22,479 nucleotides of DNA from Pseudoramibacter fermentans. GTDB taxonomy: Bacteria > Bacillota > Clostridia > Eubacteriales > Eubacteriaceae. The translations under genes and the position numbers were made by a program. Positions 1-6,533 of this stretch are shown here, in pieces. Location of the stretch: NCBI GenBank assembly GCA_009493725.1, contig VOGB01000020.1:1-22479 (forward strand). The letters run 5' to 3'. The notes below the pieces were generated by a model, which did not search any database, was not told the origin of the DNA, and saw only the letters and a list, made by a program, of their open reading frames with translations. Within the stretch, counting starts at the first letter, position 1; every line of letters starts with the position of its first letter.

Positions 1-67
1 AATTTTCTAAAGCTGGTCGAATTAATTCAAATTGTTGCCGAGTAATATTGCTGGGATAATTTTTCAT
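1..67 (-). CDS. IS5-family transposase, N-terminal part (runs off window)
   Basis: The reverse strand opens with an ATG at 65-67 and reads MKNYPSNITRQQFELIRPAL before leaving the window. This matches the start of IS5-family (IS427-like) transposases common in lactobacilli, which is family knowledge recalled rather than searched. The element's terminus probably lies near 120-124, where the IS30 remnant begins, so the IS5 copy seems to sit inside, or to have cut, that IS30 gene. Whether the rest of the transposase is intact cannot be seen. Confidence 0.6.
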   Translation of the reverse strand, partial: MKNYPSNITRQQFELIRPALEN

Positions 68-124
68 AGCTTAAACTCGCTTTTTACATAGAAGTATATC
101 AAAAATCATAGATCTTGGACAGCT

Positions 125-295
125 TCTGAGAACCGTAACCGAGTTTTACGACGCTTTATTCCCAAAGGCCAAGCCATTGAAGAGTTAAGCGATCACAAGC
201 TGATTCAAATTAATTGGTATTTGAATTCACGGCCACTTAAATGTCTTAATTGGCATACACCAATCGAGATCTTCCTGCTTAATTTACGTCATTAA
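125..295 (+). pseudogene. IS30-family transposase, C-terminal remnant
   Basis: The frame ending at TAA 293-295 encodes ENRNRVLRRFIPKG, then LNSRPLKCLNWHTPIEI, the classic C-terminus of IS30-type DDE transposases (the glutamate region followed by the NxRPRKxLxxxTP block). About 57 codons remain; full proteins are about 300-350 residues. The 5' part is missing and is replaced by the end of the IS5-type element. About 30 bp after the stop, 317-326 reads caatctgcca, whose inverse occurs at 4395-4404, so 326 is the probable right end of this IS. It is a non-functional remnant. Confidence 0.75.
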
Positions 296-406
296 ATTCG
301 TTCAAGTTATTTCTTGCAATCTGCCATTTATTTAAATAAAGTCTGGTTATTCTGTTACATGAGTGCTAAAATATTTTTGTTCAAAAAATAGGAGATAGTA
401 AAATAT

Positions 407-2158
407 ATGAACAGACAATTATTAGAAGTATTTCAGCTCAAACTGAATAATCCTCAGTTAACTCAGCGTAATTTAGCCCAAAAAATGGGGTGGTCATTAG
501 GAAAAACAAATAAACTATTAGAAAAGCTGAAAGAATTATCGTTATTTAATTCTGACTTTTCGTTAACAGAAAAAGGAAAAGATTATATAATAAATCACCA
601 CCCACAAAAAGCAGTAATTTTAGCTGCCGGTTATGGGATGCGGATGGTACCAATTAACACGGAAGAACCCAAAGGGCTTTTAGAAGTTAATGGTGAGCCA
701 TTGATTGAGCGTCTTATTAATCAACTTCATGAAATAGGTGTTCATGAAATTCATGTTGTTGTTGGATTTATGAAAGAGCATTATGAATATTTGATTGACC
801 AATATGATGTAAAACTGATTGTAAATCCGCATTATGTTGATTATAAGAATTTGTATTCGCTTTATTTAGCTAAACAGTGTCTGGAAAAGAGTTATATTAT
901 TCCTTGTGATATTTGGTTCAAGAACAATCCGTTTTCTTCAATAGAAGATCAGTCGTGGTATCTTTTCAGTGATCAGAAAGTTAATAATTCAAATTGGCAA
1001 GTTACTAAGCAGGGGGTTGTAAGGAGGACTACCCGTTCAAATCTTGGAAATCGGATGGTTGGAATTGCCTATTTGAATAAACCGGACGCTGATTATTTGT
1101 CTCGCTTACTGGAAACTGCTGTTAATAATGATATGATGCTTGGCCATTTTTGGGAGCAGCTTTTAAATCAGGATAATAAGTTTATTTTGAATGGCAAGCT
1201 TATAAACGATAGCCGATTTAGCGAAATTAATTCGTATGAACAGTTGCGAGACCTAGACTTTAACTCTAGTCACTTACAAAATAATGCGATGAAAGTAATA
1301 GAGCAGACCCTTAAAACAGATTTGCGTGGTATTCAAAAGATTCGCGTTCTAAAAAAGGGAATGACTAATCGTTCGTTCCTTTTTGTACATGATGGCCAGC
1401 GTTATATCATGCGAATTCCTGGAGAGGGGACTGGTGAGCTGATTAATCGACAAGAAGAGTCTGATGTATATCAGAAGTTAAAAGGGATCAGCTGGACTGA
1501 ACGAGTTTTGTATTTGAATCCATATAATGGCTACAAGCTATCAGCTTTCATCAATAATGCTCGTAATTCGGATGCAACCAATTGGCATGAAGTAAATAGG
1601 TGCATGACACTTTTACGTAAGCTTCATAATAGCTCCTTAAAGGTAAAACATACTTTTAAGCTATATGATCAAATCAATTTTTATGAAAAGCTACGTAAAA
1701 GTAAATCTGCATACCGTGATTACTCAGCTGTTAAAGCGCAAGTTAATCGACTAAAACCTTTTATTAAAAAGTATGCTAAGCAGAGGACACTTTGCCATAT
1801 TGATGCGAACCCAGATAACTTTGTCTTTGACCAAAACGATCATCTCTACCTAATTGATTGGGAATATGCTGGTATGCAGGATCCCGATGTAGATGTAGCG
1901 ATGTTTGCTATCTATGCTATGTACGACAAGCAGCAAATTGATAAGCTAATTGATATTTATTATCAACAAACATGCGATCAGGTGACTAGATATAAAATTT
2001 ATGCTTATATTGCAGTGTGTGGCCTTTTATGGAGTAACTGGTGTGAATATAAACAATCGTTAGGATTGGATTTTGGTGAATACTCGCTTGCTCAATACAG
2101 ATATGCAAAGAATTATAGTAGTTTAGTATTAAATAGCTTGGAGGAAAGAAATGTCTAA
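407..2158 (+). CDS. Winged-helix / phosphocholine cytidylyltransferase / choline kinase fusion (LicC-LicA type)
   Basis: This is a three-domain protein of 583 residues. Residues 1-60 look like a winged helix-turn-helix (QRNLAQKMGWSLGKTNKLLEKL). Residues 68-285 are a LicC/RmlA-type nucleotidyltransferase with LAAGYGMRMVPINTEEPKG at 72-90; only one of the two acidic residues of the usual DxD position is present (PCD, 166-168). Residues 305-575 are a LicA/APH-type kinase with the HxDxxxxN catalytic loop (H464, D466, N471) and IDWEYAG at 483-489 for metal binding. The predicted role is phosphorylation of choline, or a similar amino alcohol, and possibly CTP-dependent activation, in the cytoplasm. 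The start has AGGAG about 12 nt upstream. It overlaps the next gene by 8 bp (ATGTCTAA), indicating translational coupling. The N-terminal domain could give choline-responsive autoregulation, which is inference. The substrate is inferred from LicA/LicC similarity and the BCCT neighbour; another alcohol is possible. Confidence 0.8.
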   Translation: MNRQLLEVFQLKLNNPQLTQRNLAQKMGWSLGKTNKLLEKLKELSLFNSDFSLTEKGKDYIINHHPQKAVILAAGYGMRMVPINTEEPKGLLEVNGEPLIERLINQLHEIGVHEIHVVVGFMKEHYEYLIDQYDVKLIVNPHYVDYKNLYSLYLAKQCLEKSYIIPCDIWFKNNPFSSIEDQSWYLFSDQKVNNSNWQVTKQGVVRRTTRSNLGNRMVGIAYLNKPDADYLSRLLETAVNNDMMLGHFWEQLLNQDNKFILNGKLINDSRFSEINSYEQLRDLDFNSSHLQNNAMKVIEQTLKTDLRGIQKIRVLKKGMTNRSFLFVHDGQRYIMRIPGEGTGELINRQEESDVYQKLKGISWTERVLYLNPYNGYKLSAFINNARNSDATNWHEVNRCMTLLRKLHNSSLKVKHTFKLYDQINFYEKLRKSKSAYRDYSAVKAQVNRLKPFIKKYAKQRTLCHIDANPDNFVFDQNDHLYLIDWEYAGMQDPDVDVAMFAIYAMYDKQQIDKLIDIYYQQTCDQVTRYKIYAYIAVCGLLWSNWCEYKQSLGLDFGEYSLAQYRYAKNYSSLVLNSLEERNV

Positions 2159-2852
2159 AATTGACAATGCAATAATTATGGCGGCGGGCTTTGGAACTCG
2201 AATGCGCCCGTTGACCTATGAAACGCCTAAGCCACTAATTCCAGTGCATGGTCAACCGATGATCGAGTCTGTGATTGCTGGATTGCATCAAAACAATATA
2301 GAGGATATCACTGTAGTCGTTGGGTACTTAGGTGAACAGTTTAACTACTTGCCGACGAAGTATCCAGGCATTAAGTTAATTAGTAATCCTTATTATGATC
2401 GCTACAATAATATTTCATCGTTATATGTTGCACGGAATGAATTAAAGAATACGGTTATTTTAGATGGCGATCAATTAATTATGAATCCCCAAATATTAAG
2501 GCGTGAATTTAAAAATTCAGGGTATGCAGGAACAAAGATAAATGGTTGGTCTGATGAATGGATCATGCATATTGACGAGCAAAATAAGATAGTCTCATGT
2601 GATCGTGACGGGAATGACCATGGTTGGCGATTATATAGTCTTTCTAAGTGGACCGCTGAGGATAGCAAAAAGCTCAAAGTATACTTAACCCAAGACTTTG
2701 AGAATAATGAGCGTCACGATATTTATTGGGATGATATTGCGATGTTTGAGCATTTTGATGATTTCTCTTTAGAGATGATGCCTATCAATGCAGATGACAT
2801 TGTTGAAATTGATAGTATTGATCAATTGAAGAAAGTTAACAGTCTAAAATAA
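2151..2852 (+). CDS. licC: LicC-type CTP:phosphocholine cytidylyltransferase
   Basis: This is a single-domain nucleotidyltransferase of 233 residues, predicted to convert CTP and phosphocholine to CDP-choline. The signature is near the N-terminus (IIMAAGFGTRMRPLTYETPKPL, about residues 8-29), with K27 as the expected catalytic lysine and LDGD (104-107) as metal ligands. YDRYNNISSLYVA and the late IYWDDIAMF block resemble pneumococcal LicC as remembered. Unlike the nucleotidyltransferase domain of the upstream fusion, it keeps both acidic residues, so it is probably the working cytidylyltransferase. It starts inside the end of the upstream gene behind GAGGAAAG, and the BCCT transporter begins 13 bp after it. 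Related sugar-1-phosphate nucleotidylyltransferases share the fold, so the substrate rests on operon context. Confidence 0.8.
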   Translation: MSKIDNAIIMAAGFGTRMRPLTYETPKPLIPVHGQPMIESVIAGLHQNNIEDITVVVGYLGEQFNYLPTKYPGIKLISNPYYDRYNNISSLYVARNELKNTVILDGDQLIMNPQILRREFKNSGYAGTKINGWSDEWIMHIDEQNKIVSCDRDGNDHGWRLYSLSKWTAEDSKKLKVYLTQDFENNERHDIYWDDIAMFEHFDDFSLEMMPINADDIVEIDSIDQLKKVNSLK

Positions 2853-2865
2853 AGGATTATGTGAA

Positions 2866-4365
2866 TTGAGAAAGAAATTTAAAAAGATCGATTGGTTATT
2901 GGTTACAATTCCAGTTATTGGAGTCTTTACCGTTAGCTTGATATTTACTACTTTTCCCACACGGTCACACCATTATTTATCGATGGTGCGAAGTTTCTTG
3001 AATCAGCGGTTTTCCTTTTTCTATATTCTTGTTGCTATTTTCTTCCTGTGTAGTAGCCTCTATGCAGCCTTTTCACAATATGGGGAGATTAAGTTAGGTG
3101 ATCCAAGTGATAAGCCTCAGTACTCAAACTTGCATTGGGGAATCTTAGTCTTTACTTCGACGATGTCTGCTGATATTATCTTCTATTCACTCTGCGAATG
3201 GATGATGTATGCGCAAGAACCGTTTATTAAAGACAAGCCCAATGTACTTGAATGGTCATTAACCTATTCATTATTTCACTGGGGACCGATTGTTTGGTCA
3301 TTTTATATTATGCTAGCTGTTGCTTTTGCGTATATGCTATTTGTTGCCAAAAATAAACGACAGAAATTTTCGGAAGCTTGCCGTCCACTACTTGGCGAAT
3401 ATATCGATGGGATAGTGGGAAAGGTGATTGATTTAATTGCCATTTTTGCATTGATTGCTGCTACTGCGACAACTTTTTCGATGTCGATGCCATTGTTAGC
3501 AGCAGCGGTGGGTAAGATATTTGGAATTAAAAATATAAGATTACTTTCATTGATTTTAATTATGATCGTGGTACTTATTTATCTTTCATTTTCAGTTATG
3601 GGAATGAAAGCAATGACATGGTTGAGTTCACTTTGCTATACATTCTTTATTGGATTAATGGCCTATATATTATTATTTAGTGGCTCGCTGAATTTTGTTC
3701 TTGATTCGGGAATTCAAGCAACTGGGAACCTGCTCCAAAACTTTGTGGGGATGGCAACGACCACTACGAGTGATGGCTTTACACAAAACTGGACGATTTA
3801 TTACTGGTCGTATTGGATCGTATGGTGTGTAGCTACGCCTTTTTTTATTGGTGGTATTAGCCGTGGACGAACCATTAGGGATGTCGTATTACGAGGATAT
3901 GTATGGGGATTAGGAGGAACATACCTTTCTTTTATTGTCTTAAGTAATTTTGGCATTTCTAGACAAATCAATCATCTTGTGAATGCTATAGGTAGTCTTC
4001 AAAATGGAGCAACATACTCACAAATAATTTTGCGAATGTTAGAAACGTTGCCTCAGTATAGGATTGCTCTTGTATTACTTGCCTTAGCAATGGTAGGACT
4101 TTACTCTACTGTATTTGACTCAATTACGATGGTCATTTCTAAGTATTCTTATCAAAGGTTAAATGTCGATGAAAGTCCTAGTAAATTAATGCGTGGTACG
4201 TGGGCTGTAATATTCATGATATTACCCTTATCTTTATTAATTAGTAATAGTTCTATGTATAATATTCAATCAGTCGCAATAATTGCAGCTTTACCAACTG
4301 CAATTGTAATGATTCTGATTGTGGTTAGTTTCTACAAGCAAGTTAATAAAAATAGACGTAGTTAA
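2866..4365 (+). CDS. BCCT-family transporter, probable choline/betaine uptake
   Basis: This is a 499-residue membrane protein with about 12 hydrophobic segments. The BCCT signature is clear: NWTIYYWSYWIVW at about 308-320, followed by ISRGRTIRD at 331-339. The loop GEIKLGDPSDKPQYSNLHW (about 73-91) also fits the family. The glycine-rich stretch of TM3, GMGIGL in BetP, is here TSTMSADII, so ion coupling may differ from sodium-driven BetP. The start is TTG with AAAGGA about 10 nt upstream; no in-frame ATG nearby has a better site. As the last gene of the lic-like operon it probably supplies choline to the kinase. Haemophilus and pneumococcal LicB belong to a different transporter family, so a BCCT protein here is a substitution. 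Substrate is inferred. Confidence 0.8.
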   Translation: MRKKFKKIDWLLVTIPVIGVFTVSLIFTTFPTRSHHYLSMVRSFLNQRFSFFYILVAIFFLCSSLYAAFSQYGEIKLGDPSDKPQYSNLHWGILVFTSTMSADIIFYSLCEWMMYAQEPFIKDKPNVLEWSLTYSLFHWGPIVWSFYIMLAVAFAYMLFVAKNKRQKFSEACRPLLGEYIDGIVGKVIDLIAIFALIAATATTFSMSMPLLAAAVGKIFGIKNIRLLSLILIMIVVLIYLSFSVMGMKAMTWLSSLCYTFFIGLMAYILLFSGSLNFVLDSGIQATGNLLQNFVGMATTTTSDGFTQNWTIYYWSYWIVWCVATPFFIGGISRGRTIRDVVLRGYVWGLGGTYLSFIVLSNFGISRQINHLVNAIGSLQNGATYSQIILRMLETLPQYRIALVLLALAMVGLYSTVFDSITMVISKYSYQRLNVDESPSKLMRGTWAVIFMILPLSLLISNSSMYNIQSVAIIAALPTAIVMILIVVSFYKQVNKNRRS

Positions 4366-4394
4366 TAATAGTGCTCTTGCAAAACTAATTATTG

Positions 4395-4404
4395 TGGCAG
4401 ATTG
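4395..4404 (+). repeat. Possible left terminal repeat of an IS30-type element
   Basis: The sequence tggcagattg is the exact inverse of caatctgcca at 317-326, and similarity continues a few bases inward. The 317-326 copy lies just beyond an IS30 transposase end, so this is best read as the opposite terminus of a related element whose body is lost. The lic-like operon lies between the two ends. Confidence 0.4.
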
Positions 4405-4427
4405 TAAAATTAATCCGAACGCTGTTC

Positions 4428-4502
4428 GGACAAAAAAGATCAGCTCCTAAAAGATGGGTTTGTGGTAAACACCATTTTAAAGGAAGCTGGTCTTTTTTGT
4501 CC
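4428..4502. repeat. Long imperfect hairpin (18-bp outer stem)
   Basis: Arms 4428-4445 and 4485-4502 pair over 18 positions with a single G-T pair. A shorter imperfect stem lies inside (roughly 4446-4457 with 4472-4483). The stem contains six consecutive A-T pairs but there is no T tract after it on the plus strand, so it is not a typical terminator. It may be part of an IS end or a read-through barrier after the BCCT gene. Confidence 0.6.
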
Positions 4503-4524
4503 AAACACTGGTCAGACAATTTTT

Positions 4525-4602
4525 GGGCCTATGATATTTGGTGTTGATAGATAAAATTCATCAACACTATTCTTATACTTAAACACCAAATATCATAGAA
4601 CC
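4525..4602. mobile_element. 78-bp miniature element with ISL3-like terminal repeats
   Basis: Arms 4525-4545 (gggcctatgatatttggtgtt) and 4582-4602 are inverted repeats of about 21 bp with two mismatches, separated by only 36 bp. The arm sequence resembles the ISL3-type terminus at 6140-6163 of this window (gggtctagaatttttggtg when read inward). It could be a MITE-like derivative or two ISL3 ends joined by internal deletion. It has no coding capacity. Confidence 0.45.
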
Positions 4603-4621
4603 ATAATTAACAGAGCAAATC

Positions 4622-4654
4622 AGGTCACAACTTAACAGTTGTGGCCTCTTTTTT
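4622..4654 (+). terminator. Rho-independent terminator upstream of resolvase
   Basis: An 11-bp stem (4622-4632 with 4637-4647, one mismatch) with a 4-nt loop is followed by CTTTTTT. It would stop transcription arriving from the lic operon and IS remnants before the resolvase gene. A TATAAT at 4662-4667 lies just downstream; a weak -35 (TTGTGG, 4639-4644) would overlap the right arm. Confidence 0.7.
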
Positions 4655-4683
4655 GATACTGTATAATTAAAGGGTTAGAACCG

Positions 4684-4715
4684 TGTCATTACTTAATGAC
4701 ATAAGTAAGGAGATA
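4684..4715. promoter_or_regulatory. Inverted repeats ahead of resolvase (possible operator or res subsite)
   Basis: tgtcatta-ct-taatgaca (4684-4701) is an 8-bp perfect inverted repeat. It overlaps a second one (ttactta ... taagtaa). Both sit between a probable -10 (TATAAT, 4662-4667) and the resolvase start at 4721. Serine resolvases often bind their own promoter region, so autoregulation or a recombination subsite is plausible, by inference only. Confidence 0.45.
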
Positions 4716-4720
4716 AAAAG

Positions 4721-5302
4721 ATGAAATATGGCTATGCGCGGGTCAGTACCACTGATCAAAAATTAGCAAATCAAATTGAGTTACTAAAATTGGCAGGAGC
4801 AGAAAAAATCTTTCAGGAAAAGTTTACCGGCACAACTACTGAACGACCGGAGTTTCAAAAACTGTTGCGCGCTCTAAAAACAGGTGATACTTTGATTGTC
4901 ACTAAGCTGGATCGGTTTGCGCGGAACACGCGCGAGGCCTTAGCCATTATCCAAGAGTTGTTTAAAGAAAATGTCAAAGTCAACATTTTGAATATGGGCT
5001 TAATTGACAATACGCCGACTGGCCAATTAGTCTTTACAATATTTAGCGCCTTTGCGCAGTTTGAACGCGATATGATTGTCACGCGCACACAAGAAGGTAA
5101 ATTGTATGCCAAGCAACATGATCCGTTGTTTCGGGAAGGGCGACCGAAAACGTATTCTGATGAACAAATCAGATTTGCTTATGAGCTGCGAAAACAAGGC
5201 ATGACCTACAAGATGATTGAACGAAAGACGGGGATTAGTAAACGCACGCAGCAGCGACGGTTTAAGTTAATTGAGAAACCAAGTGATACTTCTAAAATCT
5301 AA
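4721..5302 (+). CDS. Serine recombinase / resolvase (Pin/Hin type)
   Basis: This is a 193-residue small serine recombinase. The catalytic domain begins MKYGYARVSTTDQ with the nucleophile S9. The arginine-bearing LDRFARNTRE block follows at about 64-73, then TGQLVFTIFSAFAQFERDMI (about 104-123). The C-terminus (about 145-183, RPKTYSDEQ ... SKRTQQRRF) is a helix-turn-helix DNA-binding domain. Length is normal for plasmid resolvases. On plasmids such enzymes resolve multimers, and the par locus nearby suggests a shared maintenance role. AAGGAG lies about 10 nt before the ATG. A short open stretch after it (MKKDILNYFLF, 5318-5353) looks like residue, not a gene. Confidence 0.9.
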   Translation: MKYGYARVSTTDQKLANQIELLKLAGAEKIFQEKFTGTTTERPEFQKLLRALKTGDTLIVTKLDRFARNTREALAIIQELFKENVKVNILNMGLIDNTPTGQLVFTIFSAFAQFERDMIVTRTQEGKLYAKQHDPLFREGRPKTYSDEQIRFAYELRKQGMTYKMIERKTGISKRTQQRRFKLIEKPSDTSKI

Positions 5303-5784
5303 GACAGGTGAAAGATCATGAAAAAGGATATTTTAAATTATTTCCTATTTTGACTGATTTTTAATAATCGTGTGATGTCCCTAATAGTTTGATTTTTACT
5401 GTGTATGGTAAAGTGTTTATATACTATAATTGAAAAAGTGTTCTGGACGATTAATATTCTTATTTGGTCACAAGATAGCTGTCGTTTTTGCTTGAATCTA
5501 AAACAATTCATCAGGGATAGTCGAATTAGCTTACGATCACAATATTGTTTTTTTTAATCCGATAACATTGTTAGGAATCAATAAAAGCATCATCATCACT
5601 TAGAAAATGTTAACTGCCCTTGGAACTTTGACAGCACGCTTGATCGATATGGTAGTTCTTTTTAGTTAGTCATTCTATGGTAAGATGATCATCGATTTTT
5701 AATAACTTAATTTACAATCTAACGTATAACATAAATTTCTTCTAAAGAATAATACTTCTCTAAATACTCTTGAAATAAGTGCAA
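5303..5784. other. AT-rich region without a recognisable gene
   Basis: About 480 bp separate the resolvase from the ISL3 remnant. I see only short interrupted reading frames on both strands, no coherent protein family and no strong hairpin apart from the one at 5785-5804. It may be decayed DNA left by IS activity or could contain a resolution site, but nothing supports a specific call. Confidence 0.5.
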
Positions 5785-5804
5785 AATCCTGCTTTTCCAG
5801 GATT
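5785..5804 (-). terminator. Possible minus-strand terminator after the ISL3 remnant
   Basis: aatcctg / caggatt is a 7-bp inverted repeat with a 6-nt loop, followed on the minus strand by TTTT. It is short, so the call is weak. Confidence 0.35.
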
Positions 5805-5835
5805 GATATCAACAAATTAATTCAAAATAAACTGT

Positions 5836-6024
5836 TCAATTTAAGTGTAACGTATTGTATCCACAGCTGGGACAGCGCCTGAGTGTGTAGGTAAGCTCTG
5901 CCTGGATGACCAAATACTTTTTGCGACCCGAGCCCCGACCATGAAATTCCTCACGAGTACCGAACACCTGAATGTTTGTGTCTGTAATTCCCAGTAATTT
6001 AAGTGTATTATCTAGTTGAGACAT
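5836..6024 (-). pseudogene. ISL3-family transposase, N-terminal remnant
   Basis: Sixty-two codons remain, starting MSQLDNTLKLLGITDTNIQV and reaching the zinc-finger-like CPSCGYN at about residues 52-58 typical of ISL3 transposase N-termini. Full proteins exceed 400 residues, so the gene is cut just after this motif (near 5845) and lost the catalytic domain. The upstream ISL3 end is still present at about 6110-6163. Confidence 0.8.
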
Positions 6025-6163
6025 CTATTCCTACCCCGCTTATCTTGAGTTTCGTCGCTTAAAGCATAGCACTAGGGAGGCTTAGATGCCTTTTTTTGTT
6101 ATCAAAAAGGGCCTAGTACTTTTGGAATGGAAATACTTTCCAACACCAAAAATTCTAGACCCC
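5845..6163 (-). mobile_element. ISL3-type element, left end only
   Basis: The terminus near 6163 reads inward as ggtctagaatttttggtg, with the usual ISL3 end pattern, followed by a leader and the truncated transposase. The other end is missing. The leader includes a small GC hairpin followed by seven T on the plus strand (about 6077-6097). Confidence 0.6.
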
Positions 6164-6233
6164 TAAATTTGCGATCTACCACGTATGTTTAAATCAAATT
6201 TATTTTAAATATACCTTGTACAGTGAAGTTTAT

Positions 6234-6287
6234 TGATTGTGTGATTTATGATAAAAGATTAATCTTTTATCATAAATCACACAATCA
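6234..6287. repeat. 54-bp perfect palindrome downstream of the par genes
   Basis: Arms 6234-6260 and 6261-6287 are exact reverse complements without a loop. Each contains TGATTTATGAT, the core also found three times in the operator region 7353-7408 before parA. Position right after the small DNA-binding gene and the shared core suggest a centromere (parS-like) site or a binding site for that protein; a bidirectional terminator is less likely because the stem is AT-rich. Confidence 0.7.
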
Positions 6288-6311
6288 GTAATACATAAGT
6301 TAAGCTCAATC

Positions 6312-6527
6312 TTATTTACGTTTGGCAAGGCCTTCACGAATAATTTTTTCTAAGACATCAACAATTTTTTCGTCATTCTCAAAAGCGATGCGTTTAACTT
6401 CTTTATATGTGCTCATGCGAAGTTGAACGGTTTTAGTTCTTTCTGTTTCGAATTGGTATGGACTTTTTAGATTTTTAAGTTGTTCAGATGCCTTTTTACT
6501 AACTTTGTTTAAAAAATCTTCTGCCAT
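6312..6527 (-). CDS. Small ribbon-helix-helix partition protein (ParB/ParG-like)
   Basis: This is a 71-residue protein. The C-terminal half (TVQLRMSTYKEVKRIAFEN ... VLEKIIREGL, about 34-66) has the short strand followed by two helices of a ribbon-helix-helix domain; the N-terminal 30 residues are basic and probably flexible, as in ParG and omega-type proteins where the tail stimulates ParA ATPase. The gene starts 6 bp after parA stops, with its GAGGAG in the junction, so the two form one operon. It probably binds the TGATTTATGAT repeats on both sides, to mark the plasmid for segregation and repress the operon. Confidence 0.75.
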   Translation of the reverse strand: MAEDFLNKVSKKASEQLKNLKSPYQFETERTKTVQLRMSTYKEVKRIAFENDEKIVDVLEKIIREGLAKRK

Positions 6528-6533
6528 GATAAA

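Noticed and set aside
5303..5835. Possible decayed gene between resolvase and ISL3 remnant
   Set aside because: Short frames on both strands show no recognisable motif and no ribosome site beyond the 11-codon stretch after the resolvase.
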